64,000 nucleotides of DNA from Flavobacterium sp. Leaf82 (lineage in GTDB: Bacteria; Bacteroidota; Bacteroidia; Flavobacteriales; Flavobacteriaceae), in assembly GCF_001422725.1 (NCBI RefSeq), contig NZ_LMMA01000033.1, positions 124,001 to 188,000 of the forward strand, given 5' to 3'. Position 1 is the first letter of the stretch. Each line of letters starts with the position of its first letter. This document shows, in pieces, positions 25,266 through 34,396 of the stretch. The notes below the pieces were generated by a model, which saw only the letters and a program-made list of their open reading frames with translations, did no database searches and was not told the DNA's origin. Position numbers and translations under genes: made by a program.

Positions 25266-26051
25266 CTAAAATAAAACCTCTTTTGTAATAATATAAAATC
25301 CCATCACCAAAACAAACCAACCAAAAATGGGTTTTAGTTTTGTACCGTCTATTTTTTTAGAAAGCTGACTCCCAATAATCATTCCTAATAATGCCATTGC
25401 CGAAACGCCTAATAAAAAAGAATAATTTATGGGTGTGCCAATGTATAAATCGCCGCCAAAACCTATTGATGAATTAATGGTGATGATTAATAATGATGTT
25501 CCTACTGCTTGTTTCATAGGTAAATTGGCGAAAAAAAGCAGGGCAGGAATAATGAGAAATCCTCCGCCGGCACCTAGAAATCCGGTTATGATCCCAACGA
25601 TGAAGCCAATTATGCTTAATTGAATATAATTGGTTTCGGTTGCTTTTATTTCGGGTTTATTTTTTCTAATCATCGAGATTGCTGCGGTAATCATTAATAC
25701 CGAAAAGATAATCATGATCAAAAAATCTTTGGATACGGAATAAGAAGCAATCGAAAATAGGGTAGAAGCAATTTGAGGAAAAATAACTTCGCGAATAATC
25801 AAGATAGAAATTACCGAAGGAACGGCAAAATACAATGCCGATTTCAGCTTTAGATTTCCCATTTTATAATGACTGTAACTCCCAAACATGGCCGTTAATC
25901 CCACAATAAATAAAGAATATGAGGTTGCTTGCTCCGGATTTACTTTAAATAAATACACTAAAATAGGAATGGTTAAGATCGATCCGCCTCCGCCAATTAA
26001 GCCAAGCGAAATCCCGATGATTATCGAAGCAAAATAACCTAAATATTCCAT
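25266..26051 (-). CDS. TauE/SafE family sulfite exporter
   Basis: This membrane protein of about 261 residues starts MEYLGYFASIIIGISLGLIG and has the two TauE repeats GGGGSILTIPILVYLF and GFLGAGGGFLIIPALLFF, each followed by a hydrophobic span, plus VGTSLLIITINS. Such proteins export sulfite or sulfoacetate-type anions. I place the start at 26049-26051 because the in-frame extension to 26138 covers the promoter and a Crp-type site. It fits with the persulfide dioxygenase, which produces sulfite. Confidence 0.88.
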   Translation of the reverse strand: MEYLGYFASIIIGISLGLIGGGGSILTIPILVYLFKVNPEQATSYSLFIVGLTAMFGSYSHYKMGNLKLKSALYFAVPSVISILIIREVIFPQIASTLFSIASYSVSKDFLIMIIFSVLMITAAISMIRKNKPEIKATETNYIQLSIIGFIVGIITGFLGAGGGFLIIPALLFFANLPMKQAVGTSLLIITINSSIGFGGDLYIGTPINYSFLLGVSAMALLGMIIGSQLSKKIDGTKLKPIFGWFVLVMGFYIITKEVLF

Positions 26052-26067
26052 TCTATTTGTTTTGATG

Positions 26068-26111
26068 CAAAGGTGCTTGGATAAAAAGAAATCTTCAGTA
26101 ACATTTATCAC
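26068..26111 (-). promoter_or_regulatory. TauE promoter with Crp/Fnr-type palindrome
   Basis: On the plus strand GTAACATTTATCAC (26098-26111) is a dyad differing at two positions from the minus-strand GTAACATTAGTCAC site before the MBL-rhodanese gene. It lies exactly 22 nt upstream of a -7-like CACCTTTG (26068-26075). The identical geometry at both promoters suggests activation by a shared Crp/Fnr regulator. Confidence 0.7.
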
Positions 26112-26163
26112 ATAAGAATTACTAAACACTAATTTCACTAATTTGCACGAATAGATTTGTCAG

Positions 26164-26207
26164 TTCGAGCGAAGTCGAGAACCCACAAAGCATTTCGACT
26201 TCGCTCA
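26164..26207. repeat. Inverted repeat, TTCGAGCGAAGTCGAGA family
   Basis: TTCGAGCGAAGTCGAGA and TTTCGACTTCGCTCAA are reverse-complement arms around ACCCACAAAGCA. It is a typical flavobacterial intergenic repeat. The rest of 26112-26400 is AT-rich and holds AAGTTAAG-type fragments; I see no gene. Confidence 0.75.
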
Positions 26208-26400
26208 ATGAGACAAACTTTGCTTTTAAAATTTAAACTTTACCATTAAGATATTAAGAAAGTTAAGTTTAGCTTTTTTATCTTAATCTATAATCAAGGA
26301 AATTAAGTAGTTAGCCTTAATTTTTCTTAATCTCGTAATGGTTAATAAAAAATAAACCCGCGCAAACCCGTTTCATCCGTAAAATCCGTGGGCGAATAAA

Positions 26401-27027
26401 TTACTTCAAAAGTTCAATTTGGTTTCTATTAAGTTTCACCAAACCTCGTTGTTCCATTTTTTTGAGTAATCTGGAAACGACTTCTCTTGAGGTGTTTAAT
26501 TCGGTTGCAATTTCCTGATGTGATAAATTTACTTCCTGACATCCGCAGGCTTCAGAATGCCTTTTTAGGTAGAATTCTAAACGCTCGTCCATAGATCGAA
26601 AAGCGATATTGTCGACTACTTCCAGGACTTCTTCAAATCGGCTTCTATAAGTTTCTATTACAAATTCGTACCACGTTCTGTGTTCCATCATCCATTTATC
26701 CATCATTTGTAACGGAATCATCATGACAGAAACATCTTCGACTACTTTTGCCATGATTTGGCTTTTCTCGCTTTTGGCAGTGCAAATCATCGAAATAGCA
26801 CACGCTTGTCCGGGTTGTAAATAATACATTAAAAATTCTCCGCCGTCTTCGCCTTCGCGATAGATTTTGATTTTTCCTTTGGTAATCAAAACGGTGTTTT
26901 TTATGTATTGTCCGGTTCGCATCAGGATTGTTCCGGCTTCAAAATCTTGCAGGCTTCCGTTTTCTTCAATCGTCGAAATGAGTTCACTGGAGAAATTAGG
27001 AAATATATTTTTAAGTGAGTTTTGCAT
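26401..27027 (-). CDS. Crp/Fnr family transcriptional regulator
   Basis: The 208-residue protein has an N-terminal cyclic-nucleotide-binding-like domain (FEAGTILMRTGQYIKNTVLI, KIKIYREGEDGGEFLMYYL) and a C-terminal HTH (SHQEIATELNTSREVVSRLLKKMEQRGLV) near residues 167-196. Cysteines lie at ACAISMIC near residues 94-101 and in EACGCQEV just before the HTH. They could sense redox, persulfide or bind metal, which is inference. Its location beside the TauE exporter and the matching sites before the sulfur genes suggest it activates that regulon. Confidence 0.92.
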   Translation of the reverse strand: MQNSLKNIFPNFSSELISTIEENGSLQDFEAGTILMRTGQYIKNTVLITKGKIKIYREGEDGGEFLMYYLQPGQACAISMICTAKSEKSQIMAKVVEDVSVMMIPLQMMDKWMMEHRTWYEFVIETYRSRFEEVLEVVDNIAFRSMDERLEFYLKRHSEACGCQEVNLSHQEIATELNTSREVVSRLLKKMEQRGLVKLNRNQIELLK

Positions 27028-27114
27028 ATATTAATTGTGGTAATAATAGCCCACGGATTTTACGGATTGAACTGGTTTACACAGATAATTTTATTTATTA
27101 CCTGTGTTTTTTTT

Positions 27115-27249
27115 GCCACGAATTCCACAAATTTTCACTAATTAAAGTGTGATCATTTTGTTGTGAATTTTTCAAAGATAAAAATTCTCAAAATCATTTA
27201 ATCTGTGGCAATAAAAAAATAATTCGTGTTTATTTGTGAAATTCGTGGC
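27115..27249. repeat. Large inverted repeat, GCCACGAATT family
   Basis: GCCACGAATTCCACAAATTTTCACTAATT near the left end faces AATTCGTGTTTATTTGTGAAATTCGTGGC at the right end, written here as arms only; the left arm starts at 27115 and the right ends at 27249. About 75 nt lies between. The remainder of the Crp-rhodanese gap (to 27535) is AT-rich with no convincing gene. Confidence 0.75.
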
Positions 27250-27535
27250 TAACTTTTTTTATCATAATAAAATTAAAATGCACAATTTATTACAAAGATA
27301 GCAGATTGGAATGGTATAAATTATCAGAAAACTATATTTAAGATTTAAAAAGGCAAATGAAAAAATCCTATTTTCTATCGATTTTATAGACTGTATTTTT
27401 AAAAATAGTGAGTAAATTTGTATTTCACTGATTATAATACTTTCTCTAAAACGTTTTCTGAGAATAATAATCGAAATCGCATTTAGCACGTTTTTAATTA
27501 ATAGAAACGTCGTAATTTTACAAAAAACAGATACT

Positions 27536-27847
27536 ATGAATTTATCACAAGAAGATTGGGTTAATCAGCTTGCTGCTGACGAGAATGCAGTTATACTGGA
27601 CGTAAGAACTGAAGACGAATTTAATGACGGTTATATCGAGAATGCCGTAAACATTGACATTAATAAAGGTCAGGGTTTTATTTATGAAATCGAAGAATTA
27701 GATAAAAATAAAAATTATTATGTGTATTGCCGTTCTGGAGCCAGAAGCGCTAAAGCATGTCAGGTAATGAACGAATTGGGTATTAATAATGCCTATAATT
27801 TGCTTGGCGGAATCCTGGATTGGGAAGGTGAAACCATAAATCCATAA
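27536..27847 (+). CDS. Single-domain rhodanese-like sulfurtransferase
   Basis: The 103-residue protein is a single rhodanese domain: AVILDVRTEDEFNDGYIENA, then VYCRSGARSAKACQVMNE with the catalytic Cys loop CRSGAR near residues 71-76, and LLGGILDWEGE. It has no signal peptide, so it acts in the cytoplasm, carrying sulfane sulfur. It completes the dispersed sulfur gene set. A terminator lies directly after it. Confidence 0.93.
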   Translation: MNLSQEDWVNQLAADENAVILDVRTEDEFNDGYIENAVNIDINKGQGFIYEIEELDKNKNYYVYCRSGARSAKACQVMNELGINNAYNLLGGILDWEGETINP

Positions 27848-27854
27848 AACAAAT

Positions 27855-27879
27855 TAAGAGGCGAAAATAGCCTCTTTTT
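27855..27879 (+). terminator. Intrinsic terminator after the rhodanese gene
   Basis: AAGAGGC, loop GAAAATA, GCCTCTT and a run of T. It separates the rhodanese gene from gapN. Confidence 0.85.
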
Positions 27880-27922
27880 TCATTTAATATGCTATTAATA
27901 ACCAAACATAAATTACCAGACT

Positions 27923-29503
27923 ATGAGTTTAATACCTGAAGAATATCAGATTAAAACCCTTATAAATCAAGATACTTATCTTGTAAATGGCGAATTAAAA
28001 CAATGGACAGGACAAACCACACCTGTGTTTTCGACCATTTCATCTACAGAAAAATATACGCCAACTTTATTAGGATCAATTCCGTTTATGGCAGAGAAAG
28101 AAGCTGCCGAAGTTGTTGAAGCAGCAAATGACGCTTATAATAAAGGTCAGGGATTATGGCCAACCATGAAAGTGGTTGATCGTATTAAATGCATGGAAAA
28201 TTTCGTAAAGCAAATGAAGGAAACCCGCGAAGAAGTGGTGAAACTTTTAATGTGGGAAATTGGAAAAAACCTTGGCGATTCGCAAAAAGAATTTGACAGA
28301 ACCGTAGAATATATTCACGATACAATCGATAGTTATAAAGAACTAAACGGTCGTAGTTCGCATTTTGAAAAAGTACAAGGTGTAAACGCCATGATTCGTC
28401 GTGGACCACTTGGGGTTGTATTGTGTCTTGGACCTTACAATTATCCTCTTAATGAAACTTTCTCGTTGTTGATTCCGGCTTTGATTATGGGTAATACAGT
28501 AATTTTTAAACCTGCAAAACATGGAGTTTTATGTATCACGCCATTATTAGAAGCGTTTAGAAGCAGTTTTCCTAAAGGGGTTATCAATATTGTTTACGGT
28601 AGAGGTCGCGAAGTGGCTTCCCCGATAATGAAATCAGGAAAAATTGATGTTTTAGCGTTAATCGGAAACAGTAAATCTGCGATTGCATTGCAGGATCAAC
28701 ATCCAAACAAAAACAGATTACGTTTAATTTTAGGTTTAGAAGCTAAAAACCCGGCGATTATTTTACCGGACGCTGATTTAGATTTGGCAATTCAGGAATG
28801 TATCGCAGGAACTTTATCATTCAACGGGCAACGTTGTACGGCTTTAAAAGTGCTTTATGTACATGAATCTATTGTAGAGGAGTTTAACAGACGTTTCTCT
28901 GAAAAAGTAGATGGTTTGCAATTTGGAAATCCTTGGGAAAAAGGAGCTTCTTTAACGCCGCTGCCAGAAAGTGATAAACCAGCTTACATTCAGGGATTGA
29001 TTGACGATGCTACAAGCAAAGGCGCAAAAATCCTGAATGAAAAAGGAGGAAAACATACTGAAAATTATATTTTTCCAGCTGTTTTATATCCTGTAGATAA
29101 GAATATGCGTGTGTATCACGAAGAACAATTTGGACCTGTTGTACCTGTTATTTCTTTTAAAGATATTAATGAACCTCTTGAAGATATGGCAGAGTCAAAT
29201 TACGGACAACAAGTAAGTTTGTTTGGTAAAGACATAAAAACTCTTGCTCCGCTGATTGATGCTTTGGTAAATTTAGTTTGCAGAGTAAACCTCAACAGTT
29301 CTTGCCAGAGAGGTCCGGATGCTTTTCCGTTTACCGGTCGTAAAGATTCGGCAGTAGGAACTTTAAGTATTCCTGATGCTTTACGCTCATTCTCCATTCG
29401 TACGTTTGTTGCTTCAAAAGATATCGCTTATAATAATGAAATTTTGCAGGAATTGCTAAACAGCAAGGAATCTAATTTTATTAATACCGATTATATTTTG
29501 TAG
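27923..29503 (+). CDS. gapN: NADP-dependent non-phosphorylating glyceraldehyde-3-phosphate dehydrogenase
   Basis: The 526-residue aldehyde dehydrogenase has [53 protein letters not shown] with the catalytic Glu, and [15 protein letters not shown] with the catalytic Cys near residue 307. The N-terminal [12 protein letters not shown] and [30 protein letters not shown] near the C-terminus match GapN-type enzymes, which use NADP and yield 3-phosphoglycerate without ATP. A broader aldehyde specificity cannot be excluded. Confidence 0.88.
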   Translation: MSLIPEEYQIKTLINQDTYLVNGELKQWTGQTTPVFSTISSTEKYTPTLLGSIPFMAEKEAAEVVEAANDAYNKGQGLWPTMKVVDRIKCMENFVKQMKETREEVVKLLMWEIGKNLGDSQKEFDRTVEYIHDTIDSYKELNGRSSHFEKVQGVNAMIRRGPLGVVLCLGPYNYPLNETFSLLIPALIMGNTVIFKPAKHGVLCITPLLEAFRSSFPKGVINIVYGRGREVASPIMKSGKIDVLALIGNSKSAIALQDQHPNKNRLRLILGLEAKNPAIILPDADLDLAIQECIAGTLSFNGQRCTALKVLYVHESIVEEFNRRFSEKVDGLQFGNPWEKGASLTPLPESDKPAYIQGLIDDATSKGAKILNEKGGKHTENYIFPAVLYPVDKNMRVYHEEQFGPVVPVISFKDINEPLEDMAESNYGQQVSLFGKDIKTLAPLIDALVNLVCRVNLNSSCQRGPDAFPFTGRKDSAVGTLSIPDALRSFSIRTFVASKDIAYNNEILQELLNSKESNFINTDYIL

Positions 29504-29531
29504 TGATCAAGGTTATATATTAATTGTAGAT

Positions 29532-29572
29532 ACCGTCTTTTTCTTTAGAATCAGACGGTTTTTATTTTTTTT
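29532..29572 (+). terminator. Intrinsic terminator after gapN
   Basis: ACCGTCT, a loop of about 14 nt and AGACGGT with a T-rich tract. It lies 28 nt after the gapN stop. Confidence 0.75.
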
Positions 29573-29755
29573 AAAGGTTCTGAGGTTTTGAGTTGCTAAG
29601 GTTCTAAGTTTTTTATCGTAAAATCGTAAGGGATAATTTTTTTTGAATTTTAAGATTAATAGCTTCCAGCTTTAGTTGGATGGAAATATAAACGCAAACA
29701 AAGCCTTTAAAAAATTAAAACGTATTCCTCCAGTTAAAACTGAAGGCTATTCAGA
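29570..29755. repeat. CTAAGgtt repeat and a TAGCTTCCAGCTTT / AAAACTGAAGGCTA inverted repeat
   Basis: At 29570-29612 lies a CTAAG-type tandem repeat. At 29660-29752 an imperfect inverted repeat has arms TAGCTTCCAGCTTTAGTTGG and CCAGTTAAAACTGAAGGCTA. No gene is seen in 29504-29875. Confidence 0.65.
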
Positions 29756-29875
29756 AAAACTTTGTGCTTTTGTGACTTTTCGAAATTAATTTTTACAAAT
29801 AAATGTAACTTTAAACTAAAAAAAGCCTCTAAGTAGTATAGTCAATTTTAAATCATCAAAATTCTGAAACCACTT

Positions 29876-31747
29876 ATGAAAAAAACACTATTTAAATTCT
29901 TATTTGTTGCCTTTTTATTTTTGGCACAAAATACTTTTGCGCAGGAACTTTATATGCCCAGAAATATAAAAAATGCTTATGCAAAAGGCACACGTTCTCT
30001 TGACGGTAAACCAGGGAAAAATTACTGGCAGAATCATGGTAAATACACTATGGAAATAGCTGTAGATCCTAAAACTAAAATTGTTTCAGGAACAGAAACT
30101 ATTGTTTATGAAAACAACAGCAAGGATACTTTAAAGAATTTGCCTATTCGTTTTGTAAATAACCTGCATAAACCTTCTTCGCCAAGAAGCGGTAGTGTAA
30201 GCAATGATTTTTTAAGTGATGGATTAACAATTACGTCATTAAAAATTGCAGGCGAGGTTTATAAAGAAGATGCAAGAAAATGGGGAACGGTAGGAAATAT
30301 AAGAATGAAAAAACCTGTACCGCCAAATTCTAAAGTCACGATTAATATCGACTGGAATTATCCTTTGTCTAAAGAAAGCGGAAGAGAAGGGCAGATTGAT
30401 GAAACTACTTTTTTTGTTGCCTATAGTTATCCTCGCATTAGTGTTTTTGATGATTATAATGGTTGGGACAGATTGCCTCACACAGACCGTCAGGAGTTTT
30501 ATAATGATTTTAATGATTACACATTTTCGGTAAAAGCGCCCAAAAATTATGTGGTTTATGCAACCGGAGATTTACTGAATCCGGATGAAGTTTTACAGCC
30601 AGAATTTTCGGCTCGTTTGAAAAAGTCCTATAATACAGATGAAATTTTGCATATTGCAAATGAGCAGGAATTGAAAACTGGTGTTGTAACGAAACAAAAT
30701 GATTGGAATGTCTGGAAATTCGAAGCTAAAAATATATCTGATGTTTGTTTTGGTTTAAGTGATCATTATCTATGGGATGCAAGCAGTGTTGTGGTCGATA
30801 AAAAAACAAATCGCCGTGCAAGCGTTCAGGCGGCTTATGATATAAAAGGAACTGATTTTGTAAACTCGGTAAAAAATAACCAATATGCATTAGATTTCTT
30901 TTCGCATAGTTGGCCGGGAGTTCCGTATCCGTTTTCTAAAATGACAGCTTTTCAGGGTTTTGCAGATATGGAATACCCAATGATGTGTAACGATTCGCAA
31001 ATGGGAGATCCTATTTTTGCACAATTAGTTCAGGATCATGAAGTAGCACATACATATTTTCCTTTTTATATGGGAATCAACGAAACCCGTTATGCTTTTA
31101 TGGATGAAGGCTGGGCAACTACTTTCGAATATTTAATTGGGATTGCAGAACATGGTAAAGAAGCTGCAGATAAATTTTATAAGCAATTTAGGGTCGAAAA
31201 CTATATCAAAGATAAATCGACTGAAGAAGATCAGCCTATAATTTCGATGTCGTCTCAGGTTTCTGATGCCGGTTATGGAAACAACTCCTACGGAAAAGCC
31301 TCTTTGTCGTATCTTGCCTTAAAAGATTTACTTGGCGACGACTTGTTCAAAAAATCACTTCATGCATACATGGAAAACTGGAATGGCAAACATCCAATTC
31401 CGTGGGATTATTTTAATTCGATAAATACAGCTTCAGGGAAAAACCTGAATTGGTTCTTTAATAACTGGTTTTTTACCAACAATTATATCGATCTTTCGGT
31501 TAAAAGTATAAATAAGAATGTTGTTTCCGTAGAGAATACAGGAGGTTTTGCGATTCCGTTTGATGTTATTATTTCATACTCAGATAATACTACAGAAACA
31601 TTACATCAAACTCCGGCAATTTGGGAAACAAACCAAAAAATAGCTACGATTGTATTAAAAAACAAAAAGCAAATTAAACAAATATCTCTTGATGGAGGTA
31701 TTTTTATGGATGCTACGCCAGAGAACAATACTCTAGCAATAAAATAA
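29876..31747 (+). CDS. Secreted M1-family metallopeptidase
   Basis: The 623-residue protein has a signal peptide (cleavage near NTFAQ). A gluzincin zinc site reads DHEVAHTYFPFY with HExxH and the third ligand Glu in FMDEGWATTFEY 19 residues on, as in M1 aminopeptidases. The exopeptidase GxMEN motif appears as GFADMEYPMM, so it is altered. The N-terminal portion has an M1-like beta domain (MEIAVDPKTKIVSGTETIVY). It likely trims peptides in the periplasm or outside the cell. Confidence 0.92.
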   Translation: MKKTLFKFLFVAFLFLAQNTFAQELYMPRNIKNAYAKGTRSLDGKPGKNYWQNHGKYTMEIAVDPKTKIVSGTETIVYENNSKDTLKNLPIRFVNNLHKPSSPRSGSVSNDFLSDGLTITSLKIAGEVYKEDARKWGTVGNIRMKKPVPPNSKVTINIDWNYPLSKESGREGQIDETTFFVAYSYPRISVFDDYNGWDRLPHTDRQEFYNDFNDYTFSVKAPKNYVVYATGDLLNPDEVLQPEFSARLKKSYNTDEILHIANEQELKTGVVTKQNDWNVWKFEAKNISDVCFGLSDHYLWDASSVVVDKKTNRRASVQAAYDIKGTDFVNSVKNNQYALDFFSHSWPGVPYPFSKMTAFQGFADMEYPMMCNDSQMGDPIFAQLVQDHEVAHTYFPFYMGINETRYAFMDEGWATTFEYLIGIAEHGKEAADKFYKQFRVENYIKDKSTEEDQPIISMSSQVSDAGYGNNSYGKASLSYLALKDLLGDDLFKKSLHAYMENWNGKHPIPWDYFNSINTASGKNLNWFFNNWFFTNNYIDLSVKSINKNVVSVENTGGFAIPFDVIISYSDNTTETLHQTPAIWETNQKIATIVLKNKKQIKQISLDGGIFMDATPENNTLAIK

Positions 31748-31757
31748 ACTCATAAAA

Positions 31758-32150
31758 ATGTCAGGAGAAAAAGATTTGCAGCAATTACTTAAAACGATGA
31801 AACCGGAACATAATCCTGGTGATTATGTTTTTTGTAAAGTCGAAAATTTAGAAGGGATAAGTTTAATTGATATTGAAATGTTTTTTAAGGAAAAAGAAGC
31901 AATCACATTAATCCTCAAAAAAGAAATTGCTGATACATTACAATTAGATTATTCTGTAATAATGTCCTGGATAACTCTTACAGTTCACTCGTCGTTAGAA
32001 GCGGTGGGACTAACAGCTGCATTTTCGAAATCCCTTTCAGAGCAAGAAATAAGCTGTAATGTGGTAGCTGCTTTTTATCATGACCATATTTTTGTGAGCA
32101 AAAAAGACACAGAAAAAGCGATGGAAATCCTGCGTTTATTGTCAAGTTAA
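31758..32150 (+). CDS. ACT-domain-containing protein
   Basis: The 130-residue cytoplasmic protein begins MSGEKDLQQLLKTMKPEHNP and has a fold typical of small ACT-like proteins: YVFCKVENLEGISLIDIEMF, ITLTVHSSLEAVGLTAAFS, EISCNVVAAFYHDHIFVSKK. It lies 10 nt after the M1 peptidase, so is probably co-transcribed. These proteins bind amino acids or related effectors. No enzyme domain is attached, so the role is unknown. Confidence 0.85.
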   Translation: MSGEKDLQQLLKTMKPEHNPGDYVFCKVENLEGISLIDIEMFFKEKEAITLILKKEIADTLQLDYSVIMSWITLTVHSSLEAVGLTAAFSKSLSEQEISCNVVAAFYHDHIFVSKKDTEKAMEILRLLSS

Positions 32151-32186
32151 ATGTAGTCTGTAAATCTTTAAAAAAATGAATATCGT

Positions 32187-32223
32187 AAAAAAAGGAGTCT
32201 AATAACATAGATTCCTTTTTTTT
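32187..32223 (+). terminator. Intrinsic terminator after the ACT-domain gene
   Basis: AAAAAAAGGAGTCT and AGATTCCTTTTTTTT pair around AATAACAT with one G-T pair. It lies 36 nt after the stop. Confidence 0.75.
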
Positions 32224-32296
32224 ATTGAAATAAGCTGGTTTTTTATATTAATAAAACAAATGTGGGAAAACGTAATTAATATTCAGAATAAAAAAC

Positions 32297-32304
32297 TACG
32301 TTTG
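32297..32304 (+). promoter_or_regulatory. -7 element before the 32327 gene
   Basis: TACGTTTG matches TAnnTTTG and lies 22 nt before the ATG at 32327. No clear -33 box is seen. Confidence 0.45.
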
Positions 32305-32326
32305 CAAAATATAAACAACATTGTTA

Positions 32327-32944
32327 ATGAAAAGAAAACTATTTTTTATTGTTTTATTAATTGCTTTTAAAACTGTAGCACAAAATAATTCGAAACTTGC
32401 ATTTCAAAAAAGCAGATATGAGTTAGCCGTAGCCTCTTATAAAAAAGCAGATTTTAAAAATGCTATTGATTTGTTTTATGTTGCTTCTAAAATTAAACCT
32501 GACAGTGAAATAGGTCAGGAATCTATTAAAAAAGTAGATACTCTAAAAACAATTTTAAGAGAAAACATAATGACTCAGGCTTTAGGCACCTGGAAAATGA
32601 TTGGTGATAAACCAATTTGGGCAGCCAATCAAACGAGTACTGCAACAGCAAAAGATTTTGATGAAATAGTCGAGATCAAGCAAAACGAAATTTTATTTTT
32701 TGAGAAAAATAAGAAAACGCAGGAAAAGAAATTGGTAAAATCAGAGAAATTAGTTTACTACAATAAAGAACAGTCAGATTCAGGATATTCTGATATTATC
32801 TTATCAGACGGTACAGTTTGGAACTGTGCAATAAATGATGCCGCAAATGAATTGCACGTAATCAATGTAGGCAAGACAGGAGAAGATGGTGTCGAGAAAA
32901 TAGTCACCAATAATATAGAACGATTTTATGTTAAAGTAAAATAA
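32327..32944 (+). CDS. Exported protein with short TPR-like segment, function unknown
   Basis: This 205-residue protein starts at the ATG at 32327 (MKRKLFFIVLLIAF); a TTG two codons earlier is less likely. After a signal peptide it shows a TPR-like helix pair (YELAVASYKKADFKNAIDLF, IKPDSEIGQESI) and a beta-rich C-terminal half (TWKMIGDKPIWAA, EIVEIKQNEILFFEKN, VIVTNN-like end). No enzymatic motif is visible. It is followed by a bidirectional terminator shared with the 32998 gene. Confidence 0.78.
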   Translation: MKRKLFFIVLLIAFKTVAQNNSKLAFQKSRYELAVASYKKADFKNAIDLFYVASKIKPDSEIGQESIKKVDTLKTILRENIMTQALGTWKMIGDKPIWAANQTSTATAKDFDEIVEIKQNEILFFEKNKKTQEKKLVKSEKLVYYNKEQSDSGYSDIILSDGTVWNCAINDAANELHVINVGKTGEDGVEKIVTNNIERFYVKVK

Positions 32945-32945
32945 T

Positions 32946-32979
32946 AAAAAAAGGGAATCAAATTTGATTCCCTTTTTTT
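32946..32979. terminator. Bidirectional intrinsic terminator
   Basis: AAAAAAAGGGAATCAAA / TTTGATTCCCTTTTTTT is a near-perfect palindrome with A- and T-runs on both sides, between convergent genes. Confidence 0.9.
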
Positions 32980-32997
32980 ATGAGGTTAAAGGAAGTT

Positions 32998-33561
32998 TTA
33001 TAAAAATTTAAATCCAAGTGAGATATTAGATGCAGCAGTTTTTAAGTTTCTTCCGGAAGGATCAAGATCCGTAACTCCGGCAAGATATCTGTAATCCAAA
33101 GTCAGTTTCCATAAATCTACACCAACTCCGCCCAGAATACTGCTGTTATTTTTTTCGAAAGCAATATAATTTAGATTATTATTTGCTTTAATATCTGAGT
33201 AACTTTTCCAGTTGTATCCGGCAAAAATGCGAACATTTCCTAGTTTTCCTAACGGAACTATTTTAAAACCAATAATCAATGTAGCATCAGTTCCGGATAA
33301 CTCATATTCAGTTTCTGCAATCCCCGTTTGAGCAATGCTAAATTTTGATTTGGCATAACCAATTTCACCCTGACCATAAAACAGCAATAAATTAACTCTC
33401 GCAAATCCTGCAACCCCCATACCGGTTCCTGAGCTTTTTGAACTAAAGTCATCTGAAAGCGGAGAGGTTATATTATAAGAAACCTGAGGTCCAAATTGTA
33501 TTAATTGTGCAAAACCATTTGCACTAATACATAATAATATTACTAAAATGAATTTTTTCAT
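32998..33561 (-). CDS. Outer-membrane beta-barrel protein, PorT-like
   Basis: The 187-residue protein has a signal peptide (cleavage near NGFAQ) and then amphipathic strands: IQFGPQVSYNITSPL, GMGVAGFARVNLLLFYGQGEIGYAKSKF, ILGGVGVDLWKLTLDYRYLAG and the C-terminal ASNISLGFKFL. The pattern matches the eight-strand OMP_b-brl class. Its exact role is unknown. Confidence 0.82.
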   Translation of the reverse strand: MKKFILVILLCISANGFAQLIQFGPQVSYNITSPLSDDFSSKSSGTGMGVAGFARVNLLLFYGQGEIGYAKSKFSIAQTGIAETEYELSGTDATLIIGFKIVPLGKLGNVRIFAGYNWKSYSDIKANNNLNYIAFEKNNSSILGGVGVDLWKLTLDYRYLAGVTDLDPSGRNLKTAASNISLGFKFL

Positions 33562-33732
33562 AATTGGATTTGTTTTTAGATAGCATAAAAATAAATATTA
33601 TAAATCGAAAAAGAATGATTAATCTTATTTATTTTTTGCATGTTTTTGATAATGAGTTAAATGCAAAAGTTGGTTTAAAATGAATTTAATTTTTAAATCC
33701 AGTAAATTTGTATCCTTTAAATTAGAGAACAT

Positions 33733-34137
33733 ATGGAAATTAGAGAGATTGAATCTTCGCAAACCTGGCAGATCAGACATGAAGTAATGTGGCCCAATCA
33801 GCCTTTTGAATTTGTTCAGTTAGAAGAAGATGATTTAGGAATGCATTTTGGCGTTTTTGATCAGCAAAAATTGGTTTCAATCGTTTCCTGTTTTATAACA
33901 AATGATGAAATGCAGTTTAGAAAACTGGCAACTTTAGAAGATTTTCAGGGAAAAGGAATCGCTTCAAAACTAATAATTTACATTTTGGAACTTGCAAAAC
34001 AGAAGAATTTGAAAAAAGTATGGTGCAATGCCCGAAGCAACAAAAAAACATTCTACGAAAAATTTGGGATGGTTGATACTCACAAAATTTTTAACAAAGC
34101 AGGACAAGAATTTACCATAATGGAAATTTTACTATAG
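33733..34137 (+). CDS. GNAT family N-acetyltransferase
   Basis: The 134-residue protein begins MEIREIESSQTWQIRHEVMWP and has FRKLATLEDFQGKGIASKLI with the Q-G-K-G-I-A acetyl-CoA loop near residues 65-84, then CNARSNKKTFYEKFGM. Its start RHEVMWPNQP is seen in small acetyltransferases of unknown substrate. Single gene, flanked by AT-rich DNA. Confidence 0.88.
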   Translation: MEIREIESSQTWQIRHEVMWPNQPFEFVQLEEDDLGMHFGVFDQQKLVSIVSCFITNDEMQFRKLATLEDFQGKGIASKLIIYILELAKQKNLKKVWCNARSNKKTFYEKFGMVDTHKIFNKAGQEFTIMEILL

Positions 34138-34381
34138 AAATCCTAATAGAATTTGTTGAATAACTTATACAGCGTCAAATATTTGCGATTTTAATTGTTT
34201 TAGTGCCTTTTTAAATTCATCTTTAATATAATTGTGATTTGTAGACTTTTTTTTATGATTTTTTCGCATAAAAGATTAAGAATTTAATATTATTAGTTTC
34301 TAATAAAATAATGAAAACGTTTTCGCTTTTATTAAATGTTAAAGCTTATAAAAAAATCTTTTTTTGTTTCGATACTTTGAT

Positions 34382-34389
34382 TACTTTCG
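34382..34389 (+). promoter_or_regulatory. -7 element directly before the small secreted gene of the RND locus
   Basis: TACTTTCG resembles TAnnTTTG and ends 7 nt before the ATG at 34397, so the leader would be minimal. Both match and role are tentative. Confidence 0.4.
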
Positions 34390-34396
34390 CACCCAA

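Noticed and set aside
26052-26138. N-terminal extension of the TauE exporter
   Set aside because: The extension would place coding sequence over the -7 box and the Crp-type dyad, while the MEYLGYF start gives a typical first membrane span.
27262-27489. Minus-strand ORF of 75 codons between Crp/Fnr and rhodanese
   Set aside because: Ile/Leu-rich chance ORF in AT-rich DNA, opposite to the rhodanese gene and without supporting context.
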